Shown one piece after another: positions 1-11,400 of a stretch of DNA of 64,000 bases. The position numbers and the translations under genes were made by a program. How positions within the stretch are numbered: the first letter of the stretch is position 1; the number at the start of each line of letters is the position of its first letter. Source of the stretch: Mercurialis annua (Eukaryota > Streptophyta > Magnoliopsida > Malpighiales > Euphorbiaceae); assembly GCF_937616625.2 (NCBI RefSeq), contig NC_065571.1:29214201-29278200 (forward strand), in the 5' to 3' direction. Below the pieces are notes generated by a model that was not told the origin of the DNA, made no database searches, and worked only from the letters and a program-made list of their open reading frames with translations.

Positions 1-697
1 ATCCATATTTCATTTTCTTTCTCAGATAATAAAAGAGAACATCTACATGCTGCTAAAAGAACAAAAATTAAGGTTAAGTAGCCATACAGTCTACTTATGA
101 TTAACAAAACTATCGTGAGTAATTCAAATAATAAACAAACAAAATTAAAAAAAGAACAAATAAAAGAAGAAGGTATACTTACAGAACACTCAATAGGCTT
201 TCCAACATGGTAGAGATGGTAATGCAAAGGTTTCTTTTCAATATCAACCACGCCAAGAGAAAGACGGGGATGGAAGATGTCAATGTTTGGATCGTATAAC
301 CAGCTTTGCCTTCTAAACAAACAAAGAAAAAACAAATTAAATAAGTGAGCATAAAAATAAATGAAAATAAAGTAAGTTGAGATACGAACTTGCTGCCTTT
401 AGGACGTCCTTTTTCCAGCCAATTATGAATGATGTCTTGTTTGGTGGCATCACTAAATAAAATGTGATTAGCATCAAATGGACAAATACATACTTTATAA
501 CTAGTTTGCGTCGGTATGATGCGGCCTGAAGATGGACCCGACTACCAAAAACATAAGAGAGGACACAGTAAGTAATCTGATATCAACTCTATATATAATT
601 TATGTGAACCATCCTATATAAAATTAAATTATAAATAGAATTTAAAGCAAACTATACCTCTCCTTTGATTTGAATTCAGCAATAGATTCACTTGCAT

Positions 698-1012
698 TTT
701 TGTTAGTCTGGTTAATGGTGTCATCTGCTGGAGGTTTTAAATTCACCTCGCTTTGTCGCGAAACCTAGTAAATTGACAATAAACAAATTAATATAGCTTG
801 ACATAAATCCAAATGCCTGACATCTTAGATTCTTTGTTAGTCTGGTTAACTCTTAGAGCCAAATGTTCCGAACTTTTGACATAAATCCAAATGCCTTCCA
901 CTTCTTGTGGTTGTGCTAATTTAATAATCATTTATCCAAAAAAAAAAATCACCAATAAGAGTTAGCCTTTCATTTAATGAATTGACAACTGTCAAAAGTT
1001 CGGAACATTTGG
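698..1012. repeat. Patchwork of short direct and inverted copies
   Basis: TTTGTTAGTCTGGTTAA occurs at 699-715 and again at 833-849. The 21-base segment starting TTGACATAAATCC occurs at 798-818 and 876-896. The 22 bases at 859-880 are the exact reverse complement of 991-1012. The inverted pair copies part of a coding exon (953-1253) into the neighbouring intron. It looks like filler DNA built from nearby templates. Confidence 0.75.
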
Positions 1013-2143
1013 AAGTGAATAAACGTTTCAAATCCATTATATCATCCTTCATCGTCTTTTGACCAGCCATCAAAATTTCCAGCTTCTCTTCCATAATAGT
1101 TAAATCCGAAGTGTTCGACGTTGATTCACCGTCCTTCAATATATCAAATGCTGGACAATAACACTTCTTGTTTCCCTTAATGTTTTTGAATAAGTCACCT
1201 AGACGAAGGGCATTCCTCTCTGCCGGGGTTGGAACAATCGATTGGAAAATCATCTACACATAACAAATAAAAACCATATATGAAAACAGAGCAAATTATA
1301 AATTAAATTTGAAAAATTAAAAATTTAACACATATGAACCTCATCGGATGCAATCTCAACAAATCAATCCTTGTCAACATCAATGTATTTTGCAGGAACG
1401 AATGCTTGCCACCTTAGAATCCGCAGGATAGCAGCTTTGTTCACTAGCTGAGCAAAGGTATTTTCCACCGCCGGACAACACTCGTAGAACCAACATACCA
1501 GTGCATATGGGAAACCTTGAAGGCGATACTAGTAAATGTTGTCTTCAATAATAAGAGATCCCGGACTAAGAACAGCTCTTTTCGACAAAGAATCAAACGT
1601 GTACTTGAATACGTCAATACCCCATGGATAGTCATTCAAATCAGCCGAATCAACTACGTCAAAGTCCTTCAAAGGGATACGAGCAGTCTTCGGTGAAGCA
1701 AGCAAGAAATTATGCAAAAATTGCCTAACTTTAAAAAAGTCTTGAAGGGTCTGTTTAGAAACAGATTGCAACTCGCTGAAGTACTTATCCAAAATGCCAT
1801 TTTCAACTTTTGTATAGGCATACTTACTGCTGTCACCTTGATAGTTTAAACCCGAGACCAAAGCAAATTCGCCGATTCCGAATTTCAGCCTATGACCGCC
1901 AACCTCAAACCACAACTCAGACTTGTTTAGCTGCTCAACCTCCCTCAATAATAAACAATGTATGATCGAATTTTACACTTTGATCTTAGGAATATCAAGG
2001 AAGTAGCTAAAGCAAGAGTGTCTAAACTTTTCCAATTCACCTGGAGTAACAGTCGATTTGATATCAGAAATGACATCGTATGACATGCGCGTATCCATCT
2101 TCGAGTGAACACGATCTTCTCGATTTACTTTAAACTGCCATAG

Positions 2144-2641
2144 CTGTACGGAAATTAGAGTGAAAACTGTTAGATATAAAAAATCTCACCCAAACAAAAT
2201 TCAACTCTTTTTATGTTTTGGTGTTCAAACTTAAATAGAAAATAAGTTATTCAAAAGCACAATCATACACATTAAGTTTTTATCAAATAGCATACAAGAA
2301 ACATTGCCAACTTTGTAAATCCAACTTCTAACATTCCTCTCAAAACAATGCCCAAAAATAACCAAATCAAAACCTAAAATTTCATTGTCAAACCCAGTAG
2401 AATGGTGGAATTAACCTTCAAAAACTGACTATGTGAACCCTAAAAAATTAATTTCAGAACTGTACCTTCAAAACTACCAACCAACCTAACTAGAATTTTA
2501 TATAAACAGAATTCCAAACACTCATACTAAAACAGAATTTCAAACAATCATATAACAGAATCAATTTATTATTCTAAGACATCAAACAAAAATGAAACAT
2601 TAGGTTCTTAATGTTCAAATTATAAAATAATGAAATCATAC
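2144..2641 (-). other. Intron 1 of the DUF1985 gene
   Basis: AT-rich stretch between the exon-1 donor (GTATGA at 2641 downwards on the minus strand) and the acceptor CAG just above 2143. Both flanking exons are in phase 0. No other feature seen. Confidence 0.55.
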
Positions 2642-2878
2642 CTTAGGAGCAGATTTCTTGGATTCAGTTCTGGAAATGCCTTTGTATTTCTTTGATTTTA
2701 GAGGTAAATCATCTGCATGTCTCTTCTTATTCAAATTTATAGGAGATGGAGGAACTGAAGCTTCTACGGTTGATACCACCTTTTTCTTTTTTGAAGCTTT
2801 TTTTGCAACGGCCTTCTTACCCATATCTGCGATTTTGATGTTGTCGTAATTATCAGTGGCACCGCGTGTAGTCACCAT

Positions 2879-3254
2879 GGATTTAGGTCATAAGAAAAAC
2901 AAGGTTGATTAGGAAGGAAAGAAAGAGTTTTAATTAGGAAGGAAATCAATTGTAAAATTATGAAATACCCATTTCCCGCTACATGAAAAAGAAAAGGAGG
3001 TAAATTATATGGTGCACTAGAAACACATTAAGACATCTATACCTTAGATAGGGATAAAATAGGAATAACAAATTTAAAAGGTGTTGAAAATAAAATAATG
3101 TTTTCAATAGAGGTATTTTTCAAGGAAAATTTTTTAAATCAATAATATAAACTTTTGAGATTTTAATTGATTTGGTATAATTTTAATAATTAAAAACATT
3201 AATTTTTTTTATTTTGATTAGGGTTAATTGTGCATATACAAAACTGGACAAGCA
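2879..3254. other. AT-rich spacer between divergent transposon genes
   Basis: Region upstream of the minus-strand DUF1985 start and the plus-strand gene at 3682. It contains poly-A/T runs but no convincing promoter element. The CTCGAG repeat cluster begins immediately after it. Confidence 0.4.
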
Positions 3255-3455
3255 AATTTTCGAGGTGTGGCTAAATACTCGACGAGCTTTAACCCTGACC
3301 TCGAGTTGTTCTTGTTCAGTTCTGCATAAACTCGATGATGGGTTAATATTCGACGAGTTTATGCCTAACATCGAGTTTGTGCTTGTCCAGTTATGTCAAA
3401 CTCGATGTCAGGCTTTGTTTTCGTCGAGTATGTAGCCCAACCTCGAGTTATTATG
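3255..3455. repeat. CTCGAG-type inverted-repeat cluster 1
   Basis: About three units in which AACTCGA(G/T)G-like and CCTCGAGTT-like arms surround a central TCGACGAG/TCGTCGAG. Examples begin near 3277, 3330 and 3399. Similar clusters lie at 6985-7106 and 9294-9570. Confidence 0.6.
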
Positions 3456-3681
3456 AAAATTACTGTAATTAAACAATAAATCTCCCACTTTTCTTTAGAA
3501 CCTAGAATCAAAACGAGGGAAAAGAAATCCGCTAATCTTCCTCTTTCCACAACCCGAACCCTAGCCTCTAAATTCATCAAATTTCCATCATAATCTTATC
3601 AAATCATCAACCAAAATCACGGTATCAACAAAGGGACGAGCTAAAAGAGTTGGTTCAAAAGGGAAAGCTTCAAGTTCAACC

Positions 3682-4815
3682 ATGCCTCCGAAATTTGTTA
3701 GAAGAGAAGATTTGTCCTCAAATTATGATTGTCCATTTCCGATTTTCTCCGACAAAGAAGGTATTCGTTACGAAACCATTTCACGCAAGCCTATTGTTAT
3801 ACCTAGATATTTTGATTATGCTTTGTTGACTAGGTTGGGTTTGAAATCAAAAATGGATGAAATAGTTGGTAGAATGAGTTTAAATTTTCTTGCACATGGT
3901 AAGTATCAAGTTTATAGAGAGTTAACTAGAGAATTTTATACCACTTTGAATTATTCCTCTAAGAATGAAAAAGAAATTTCTTTTAGGATAAAAAGGCTTG
4001 ATTATAGTTTAGGGTATGATTTTATGAATCAGAAATTGAAGTTGCCTAAAGGTGGCATTAGAGGTTGTCCTTCAAATTTTGATGTTAATAGAGTATGGAA
4101 GCAATTGACCGGTGAAGACTCGGTTGATTTACAACAAGCTTCTAATGGACTCATAATTGAACCATCATATCTTATATTTCATAAATTCCGTTGTCATCCT
4201 ATATGTGGTAAAAAAGAGTCGAATAGAGTAACGAAGGATGATTTACTAGTACTTGACTATTTAGTGCGACATTCGGCAAAAAGTGTTGATTTCATACACT
4301 TAATTTTTAAAAGCATGATGACCATGGCCACATCATCTAAAGTTGCACTTGGAAATGGTCATTTAGTAACTTGTATATCCTTGCTTCATAGTGATATTGA
4401 TGAGGATAATTTGCAGAAGATCGAATATTTGGGGGATGCGTAGCTTAATGAAACTATGCTCCGTAAAGCCGACATTCTTGATCTAGATGGAGAATTAATG
4501 AATGTAAAGGACCGAATTGTTATTTAATTAAAACTGGCCAGCCGAGAAGAGGAAAGGGAAGAAAATAAGAAATTGAAGATGACCGTGATGAAGATGAGGA
4601 AAATGTATGTAGAGAACTCGAAACCGAGAATGCTCAAGATGAGGTGGTAAGAGATGATGTCGGTTTAGATCAACCGAGAGAGGAGGAAGTGAGGCGATCA
4701 AGAAAGCCGAAGCGAAGGGGATATTTTGAAGAGGATGTACTTTCTTTGTTAAATGAAACAAAGTCGAGGTTGACTAATATTGAAACATCTATCTAAGAGA
4801 TTAAACGAGAACAAC
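3682..4815 (+). pseudogene. Athila ORF1-like / plant transposon protein gene
   Basis: An open frame of 253 codons begins at ATG 3682; the frame is also open upstream with basic residues (GRAKRVGSKGKASSS), so the true start could be earlier. The sequence resembles the plant ORF1 family of Athila-type retroelements: a lead of IPRYFDYALLTRLGL, then LTREFYTTLNY and EISFRIKRLDYSLGYDF, then LIFHKFRCHPICGKKES and a hydrophobic stretch ending GNGHLVTCISLLHS. The ORF stops at TAG 4441-4443, but the same frame continues to TAA 4525-4527. Another frame then gives an acidic, charged tail (EIEDDRDEDEENV, RRSRKPKRRGYFEED) to about 4815. That suggests a longer protein broken by a stop and a frameshift. No pol gene is attached. 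The function of this family is unknown to me beyond its transposon association. Confidence 0.6.
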
Positions 4816-5243
4816 GAAGGTCACATCGCTGATGGAAGGCTTGTTTCGGCACCTTGGGAGCACATGATCCTTTACCTCCACATACATCGGAGAATTAAGG
4901 TTAGTAACAAACAAATTATTTTGATTATTTCATATCTGTCTGCTGTCATGCATAAAAATGTTATCAGTTGGTTTATGTCATTCATTTGGTTTCAGGGCAT
5001 TACTTTTCTTCCTGAACCAATCTGTTTTCCAAATTGCAGATAAGGTGGGTGGCTGCTGTATAATTGCATAGCTGTTTCTAAATGTCTAATTCTGGATATG
5101 CTGTTTTGAAGACTTGGAGATGCAGTTTTTAAGACGTGGAACTGAAATTGTATTGTTGATTATGGATTTGGTATTTTTAATTTGGAGGTTTATGTATTTG
5201 AACACGAGTAGGTTTAATTGTGATAAAATCATGTGTTATTAGT
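4816..5243. other. Non-coding, no clear feature
   Basis: AT-rich sequence after the Athila-like gene. Short ORFs here show no family resemblance. The stretch 5018-5240 is partly repeated near 5878-6010. Confidence 0.4.
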
Positions 5244-5364
5244 AGGTCTGAAATGTTATTATCAAGAGTGAATATTAACAGGTCTGAATGCTATTATCAA
5301 GTTTGAATATTAATAGGTCTGAATGCTATTATATAAAAAGTTTGAATATTAACAGGTCTGAATT
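5244..5364 (+). repeat. Short tandem repeat, 36-40 bp unit
   Basis: The motif AGGTCTGAATGCTATTATCA recurs with starts near 5244, 5281, 5315 and 5355, followed each time by a TTTGAATATTAA-like segment. About 3.5 imperfect copies. Confidence 0.7.
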
Positions 5365-5877
5365 AATGTTAATAATTATGCGTTTGAGAACTTTAGTAGG
5401 TCAAAAATAAAAGTGGTCACATTCATGATTTTAAATTAAAAAAAATACTCAACACTTGTTAATTCTGGATCATTGTACACTAATATTTTTTTGTAAAAAT
5501 TTAAAATTTAAGTTTATTAAATTGTTATCAATTAGGATAGTTAGATGACTTTTATTGATTAAATTTTCTTATAAAGAAAAAGAATAAAAAGTGATAAATT
5601 TAAATATTTATGAATTAAATATATGTAATTAATTTCTTACATCGGTCTTTAAGCTTTTATTTTTCGGTTGAGACGATTTTTTAATATTTAAATATTTAAA
5701 TATTTAAATTTGTTAATATATTAGGATATGATCTAGATAATAATATTTTTTTGCTAATTTGTTTCATAAAATTTAGTGTCACATTATTAAATGTATAAAC
5801 TTTATAGAATGCAACGACATAATAACATGGTCTGTGTGTGCTACTCATAACTTGTGATTATTAAAATGTGTATTGTC

Positions 5878-6010
5878 TGAACCAATCTGTTTTTAAAATT
5901 GCAGATGAAGTGCCTGGTTGCAGTATATGTATATGAATTTGAGATTTATGTACTTGAAGTAGATTTAATTGTGATGAAATCATGTCTTATTTTACGAGTA
6001 GGTTGAATTT
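5878..6010 (+). repeat. Diverged copy of 5018-5240
   Basis: GAACCAATCTGTTTT, a nearby ATTGCAGAT, and a later ATTTAATTGTGATGAAATCA match GAACCAATCTGTTTTCC, ATTGCAGAT and TTTAATTGTGATAAAATCA at 5018-5240. The order is the same with internal deletions. This is probably an old local duplication. Confidence 0.55.
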
Positions 6011-6440
6011 GTAGGTTTATTTTTACATCTCACGTAAGTTGAGGCACATGCAACGTAAATTGAGACACATGTAACGTATATTTTAAGTTCTCTTAATTTT
6101 TATCGAAAGTTATAAAATTAACTTCACGTAAATTTTGCCACAATATTTTTGTTAATGTAAAAATGGAATTAAAACAGATGGCAACTTAGTTTCTGTTAAT
6201 GTGAGCTGTAAATGGTATACAGATGATTCTTTCGAGTTGAGTTATCAAGTATACATGAGGTTTTTTATGTCAACTATATGAAAAATAGAGGTCCTTGAAA
6301 AATTGTGGAAAGTTATAAAATTAACTTCACGTAAATTTTGCCACATTTTTTAGCGGTCATTGAATAAAATAAATTAAATGTTGTTTTATTTTTTTAGCGG
6401 TCATTAAAAAAAATTGAATGTTGCTAAATGTTGTTTTTTC

Positions 6441-6550
6441 TAACCCTAACACTAATCCTAACCCAAAACCCTAAACCCTAAACCTTAAACTCTAACCCTA
6501 ACCCTAAACCCTAAGCCCTAAACCCTAAACCCTAAACCCTAAACCCTAAA
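6441..6550. repeat. Interstitial telomere-like tract (CCCTAAA)n
   Basis: About 110 bp of plant-type telomere repeats, mostly CCCTAAA with variant units CCCTAA, CCCTAAG and CCTTAAA. The tract reads in one direction and is flanked on both sides by ordinary AT-rich DNA, so it is internal and not a chromosome end here. Confidence 0.9.
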
Positions 6551-6984
6551 ATACAATTTCAATAATGGTTATGCGAGTAAAATCATATTCAACCGAATAA
6601 ATATAGCTATTATAAAAATTCAAATTATATTAATTAAAAATATTAAAATAAATTATTAGAATAGGAAAAAGTGGAAAATTTTCTTATTGTTTCAATTTAT
6701 TTACAAAAGGCATATATTACTCCCAAAAAAATTAAGAAAAAATATTGTTTTGAAATATTTATGAGAGAGCGATAGAAATGACGCGGTCAACTATTACTTT
6801 GAATAACACATAAATTATTTATAAGTAACCATAAATAACCGTAAAATCAACCATTTATCGAATTTAGACTCTTTGTTTTGCTTTTAATATGAGATACAAA
6901 GACTTTTTATTTTGCATTTTGCTTCTACATATATAAAGGAAAGTGGTGATTTTTGGATTAAGTTGAAAAAAAAAAACAGATTAT
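6551..6984. other. AT-rich spacer, nothing recognised
   Basis: Mostly A/T with homopolymer runs. No coding potential, repeat family or RNA gene seen. Confidence 0.4.
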
Positions 6985-7106
6985 AACTCGAGGATATTGT
7001 TTAAAATCGTCGAATATTTGCCATTTTATCGAGTTATTGCGAGTTCAGTAGAGTATATATTCGATGAAATATATAAACTCGCCGAGTTTCTGGACTACCT
7101 CGAGTA
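6985..7106. repeat. CTCGAG-type inverted-repeat cluster 2
   Basis: AACTCGAGGATATTG, ATCGAGTTATTGCGAG, AACTCGCCGAGTTTC and CTACCTCGAGTAA lie within 120 bp, in the same pattern as 3255-3455 and 9294-9570. The phrase ATTTGCCATTTTATCGAGTT is nearly repeated near 9550. Confidence 0.55.
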
Positions 7107-7845
7107 ACAAACAAATTTTCTGCAACCAAATTTTCAGAATATATCTCAAACTGATTAGATTTGCCAAGATTTTGGCAAATCAAATGAGGAAAAGTGAAAA
7201 ACGAATTTAGTAGGAGGGAAACGAAAATAATTTTGTCCTTATTTAATTTTTCAATTAATGAAAGTTCCCTCTAAAAGGAAACTTCTTTGGCATTAACCAT
7301 AATTGCAGGAATCACGTTGTTGAATGACAAAATATAGTGGTTTCTTATTTCTTATCAAAATATCGATCATAAAAAGAATTACAAAAAAGTTTCACCATAC
7401 TTGTTCTTCAATTCAATTGTTTCAACGATTTTCTAAATAATGTCACCTAGTACTAGAAAAATAGTTCTATCATTTAACGAATTATAAAAATCAGTTAGAC
7501 TGAAAGCTCATTTGAGGAAGGTGAATGACAAATCATCAATGAAAAAGATAGCACAACAATCTCAGACTACCGAAACTGAGTCGGAACCTATTTCTCCTTT
7601 GGTGAATACTACATCTCCGTCTCCTCCAATTCCGAATCCAAATAGTATTGAAAATCACAACCACCGTGATGATTCAACAACTCAAGGACTAGTGGCTGCT
7701 GAAGTTAATACGGTTGGTAAAACTGAAACCATGTCCTCTGAACCAACAAATGTTGATGAAGGTTAGGTTGAATTTATTTTGTGTTTCATTTATTTTGCTT
7801 AGACAATTGATATAATTAGCAAATGGAATTGTGTTTGAATGCTTT

Positions 7846-8540
7846 TTTTGGAATGGAAATATTGTTTTCAAGTTATTTTTTACCATATATTTTCTGCAAT
7901 TCGTTTTTTTCTCTATTTTGTGTTTCATAAAGTTGACATAAGTTTCATATTAGGTCACAAAACCTGGATCTAAATAAAATTTAAAAATAGTATAAGACAT
8001 ACATATCAATTTGAATAGAGAAGAAAACTAACATGAGATAAACTATAGTATTTCTTAGGTCTTCTTCCCAAAAATAAATGTGTTTTAATGATTTTGCCGG
8101 AATGGAAAGATTGTTTTTCATGATTTTCTTTACCATATATTTTTCTGCTATTCGTATTTGTTTCTCTATTTTGTGTTTATTTTGTGTTTCATGCGGTTGA
8201 CATAAGGTTCATATTTGGTCACAAAAACTTTTTAAAAACTGCATTTAAATTTAAAAATAGTATAAGACATACATATGAAATTTTGAAATAGTATGAGAAT
8301 TACATATAAAATTTAATAGATAAGCAAACTAGTATGAGGTAAAGTTTTGTATTTCTTACGTATTTCTCTATTATGTGTTTGTTTTTTGTTTTCTGAGGTT
8401 GACATATGGTTGACATGTAGTTTATATTCAGTCACTATAACTTTTAAAAAATTACATATAAATATTTTTTTAAAAAAGTACATATCAATTTGGAAACAAA
8501 AAGCAAACTAACATGAGGTAAATTGTTGTACTTTCTAGGT
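7846..8540 (+). repeat. Intron block repeated about three times
   Basis: Three imperfect copies start near 7846, 8090 and 8359. Each contains TTTCTCTATTTTGTGTTT-like, GTTGACATAAG-like and AACTAACATGAG-like segments and ends in a CTTAGGTC/CTAGGTCCTCTTCC-like acceptor (near 8058, missing or altered near 8360, and 8530). The last copy supplies the exon-2 acceptor of the transposase gene. Confidence 0.65.
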
Positions 8541-9293
8541 CCTCTTCCAAAAAAGAATGGTAGAGGGAAAGGTAGAGGATTTGAAGTAAAAAAAAATGAC
8601 TAAAGATGGTTCAAAAATTGGTGTAATTTTGATTGCAAAAACAAACAGATTATCAATTGGTCCTTTAGAAAAGATATTCAAAATGGAAATTGGTATTGTC
8701 ACTTGATTAATGGCACTGCTAGGTAAACTTTATTGGTCTCAAATAAGCGCTGAACAAAAGGAAGCTTTACTTACAACTATTCAGGTAAAATTAATAACTA
8801 TTTTATAGCATACTTGTTATTTCAATTAATTATATTCTTATAATATGTGACTATTCATATGTTTTTTTATTGATAGGGTGAATTTGAGATTGATTTAAGT
8901 GATCCACATGCAAGAGAAGTAGTATATGGAATGATGGCTAGACGATTTAGAAACTTCAAGTATCAGTGTCACTTACACTATAAGACGTTCTCTACTCGTG
9001 AGGAAGCTGAAAAACATCCACCCAAGGATGTAAAAATTAACGATTGGAAGAACCTATGTGAACATTTTGATGAATATGCACGCTTTAAGGTAACATTTCA
9101 ATTTTATATACAATTGTCTATTATCGTTTGCTAAAAATGAGTAGTTTATTATCTAATTAATTGCTAGTATGATTCCAATTATATCTAAATTAGCTTCACA
9201 TATTGTGTTCTGAACGACAATACGAGGTTTGTTCAAAACATTTCAATATTAAATGATTTTTAACCTTTTCATGATTTATTTCATCTCTGAAGA

Positions 9294-9570
9294 AGCTTAA
9301 ATTCGAGGTTAGCCTTGAAACACTTCGAGTTTAAAGCCTCTCCTTGAAAATGAGCTTCTCCAGAAATGAAAAACTCGAGGAATGAATGATCTCGTAGAGT
9401 ATTTTTCCTTCCTCGAGTTAGTTCATATCTGAGAAGCTCAAACTCGAGGTTAGGCTTGAAACTCTTCGAGTTTTATGCCTTACCTCGAGTTCAAATGTCT
9501 CCATAGTTAACGTAACTCGAGGAAATGCTTGAACTTTGCCGAGTATTTGGCATTTTATCGAGTTATGCTT
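9294..9570. repeat. CTCGAG-type inverted-repeat cluster 3
   Basis: Several AACTCGAGG ... CCTCGAGTT pairs with a central TTCGAGTTT; the clearest pair spans about 9440-9491. It lies in the intron between exons 3 and 4 of the transposase pseudogene and has the same pattern as the clusters near 3300 and 7000. Confidence 0.6.
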
Positions 9571-10249
9571 CTGAGATACGAATAACTCTACTAGTTTGGT
9601 TAAAATAGTTTACTTCTAATTATATAAAGCTTTTATTATTGATAATATGATATGTACCTTTTAAAACCTTTGTGTTGGCTTTATTATAATAGGCTCGAAG
9701 CATTGTAAACATAATAATCGCAAGAAAGTGACATTTTCTCACACTTCGGGATGAAAGTCTATTGCCAACGTTTGTATGAAATGGTAAGGATGAGTTTATA
9801 TGTAATCTTTTTTTGATTTCGTATTTAAATTCTTTATCCTTTATCCTTTAGTTTTTATTTTTATTTTAAAATTTCAAAATTATTTTTTTTAATTTTTTTT
9901 AACGCTTTTAATTTTTTTTTATAATTTCAAAATTATTCACTTAATTATATCAGTTTGAAAATAAAAGTGTATATAATAAACGTATTTTTTTTCTTGCAGA
10001 TGGGAATTGTGGGAATGAAAAAAGATGGACGTCTCCTGTATCAAAAGTTAGGCTTAATTTAGTTTCTTTTCTTTATAGCAAATAATTTACATGTTTACAT
10101 ACGATCGGTTATTTTAGTATTATTAAAGACTTATTCATTGATAATTTTATGTAATATTTGAATTGATTTTATTTTTTATTCATTGATTTTAGCAACAAAT
10201 TACCGTATTCAATTATTTTAGTATCGATAAAAATGGAAATAATAACTTG

Positions 10250-11400
10250 CTGTGACAAATTAATTTTGTTATAGCTGACTAATTATAATGACAATTAATT
10301 TCGTCACGTTATGATAAATTGCTTCGTGTGATAAATTAAATTTGTCACCACTAACAACTTATAATGACAATTAATTTCGTCACGTTATGATATATTACTT
10401 GTTGTGATAAATTAAATTTGTCACCGTTGACAAATTATAATGACAATTAATTTCGTCACATTATGATAAATTACTTGTTGTGATAAATTATTTTTGTCAC
10501 AGTTAACTAATTATAATGACAATTAATTTCGTCACGTTATGATAACTTACTTGTTGTGATAAATTAAATTTGTCACCGTTGACAAATTATAATGACAATT
10601 AATTTTGTCACGTTATGATAAATTACTTATTGTGATAAATTAAATTTGTCACCGTTGACAAATTATAATGACAATTAATTTCGTCACATTATCATAAATT
10701 TCGTGTTGTGATAAATTAAATTTATCACAACTAACTAATTATAATGACAATTAATTTCGTCACGTTATGTTAAATAATTTCGTGTTGTGATAAATTAAAT
10801 TTATCACAACTAACTAATTATAATGACAATTAATCTCGTCGCATTATGTTAAATGACTTGTTGTGATAAATTAAATTTATCACAGCTAATTAATTATTAT
10901 GGCAATTAATTTCTTCACTTTATGATAGATTACTTGGATAAATATTTTTTTGTCACTTCACAATCCTTTTGTCACTAATAACTCGGCGTATGTTCTGACA
11001 AATGTATATTAATTGTGATAAATATGGTTTTGTCACCATATAATCTTTTTGTCACTAATAACTCGGTATATGTAGTGACAAATTTATATGAATTGTGATA
11101 AATATTTTTTGTCACGTTTTTAGCGTTTTATCACTAGAAGTCGATGTATATTACGACAAATTTTGACAACATTTGATTACTTGTGATATACATTTTCGTC
11201 ACAATAAATATGAATGTGACAACACAATTTTATCACAATAGAAAATTTATGATGACAAACTATAAAATGGACTTATTGTGGCTTGTTTGTTGTGACCAAC
11301 AAAATTTGTCATAAAGTAGTCACAATAACGTTGTTGTGACAAATTTTGGGCTTAACGTGATAAATTTAGTTCGTCCCCACAAGCCTAATTTTTTGTAGTG
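10250..11400 (+). mobile_element. CACTA-type right end with 76-bp subterminal array
   Basis: The segment ends in TTTTTTGTAGTG at 11,400; read on the other strand this is CACTACAAAAAATTAGGC, the usual CACTA/En-Spm terminus. The bases TGT at 11,401-11,403 would be the 3-bp target duplication. Inside, 10,250-10,970 holds about nine copies of a 76-bp unit with ATAATGACAATTAATTTCGT at 10285, 10361, 10437, 10513, 10589, 10665, 10741 and 10819. From 10,970 to 11,380 the motif TTGTCAC/GTGACAA recurs in both orientations, as expected for transposase-binding subterminal repeats. No matching CACTA left end is visible, so the extent of the element is unknown. Confidence 0.7.

Larger units (their letters stand above)
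183..2878 (-). pseudogene. DUF1985-type transposon gene, 5' and middle exons, broken
   Basis: Minus-strand exons deduced from splice signals and frame are 2642-2878, 1340-2143, 953-1253, 658-764 (tentative), 390-541 and 183-312. Exon 1 starts at an ATG and encodes a lysine-rich, nuclear-type N-terminus (KKAVAKKASKKKKVV). Exon 2 has the DUF1985 signature: SELWFEVGGHRLKFGIGEFA, then GFPYALVCWFYECCP. Exon 3 looks coiled-coil. The joins 2642/2143, 1340/1253 and 390/312 keep phase; the 953/764/541 joins do not, so that part is unsure. DUF1985 proteins are plant transposon proteins, usually fused to or next to a Ulp1-like C48 cysteine peptidase; that part would lie beyond the left edge and is not visible. 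Exon 2 is open apart from three in-frame stops: TAA at 1973-1975, TAG at 1529-1531 and TGA at 1364-1366 (probably a former Trp). The copy is therefore a pseudogene. The family call is strong; the exact exon ends are inferred. Confidence 0.75.
7440..10062 (+). pseudogene. Transposase_24 (Ptta/En-Spm) gene, decayed
   Basis: Exons inferred from splice signals are 7440-7761 (ATG at 7440), 8539-8786, 8877-9089, 9693-about 9782 and perhaps 10000-10062. The phases agree from exon 1 into exon 2 (1 nt carried over) and on both sides of exon 3. The sequence reads GPLPKKNGRGKGRGFE, then LGKLYWSQISAEQKEALLTT, then MARRFRNFKYQCHLHYKTFS and NDWKNLCEHFDEYARFK. The last exon keeps a form of the family's closing motif (RKKVTFSHTSG, stop, KSIANV). 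This order is typical of plant Transposase_24 proteins, which accompany CACTA/En-Spm elements. Lesions: TAA 7485-7487, frameshift in the A-run near 8590, TGA 8704-8706, frameshift near 9700-9730 and TGA 9752-9754. The CACTA-like terminus at 11,400 lies downstream, so this may be the internal gene of that element, but no left end was found. Confidence 0.7.

Noticed and set aside
6441..6550. True chromosome end
   Set aside because: The telomere tract is short, contains variant units and continues into transposon DNA on both sides.
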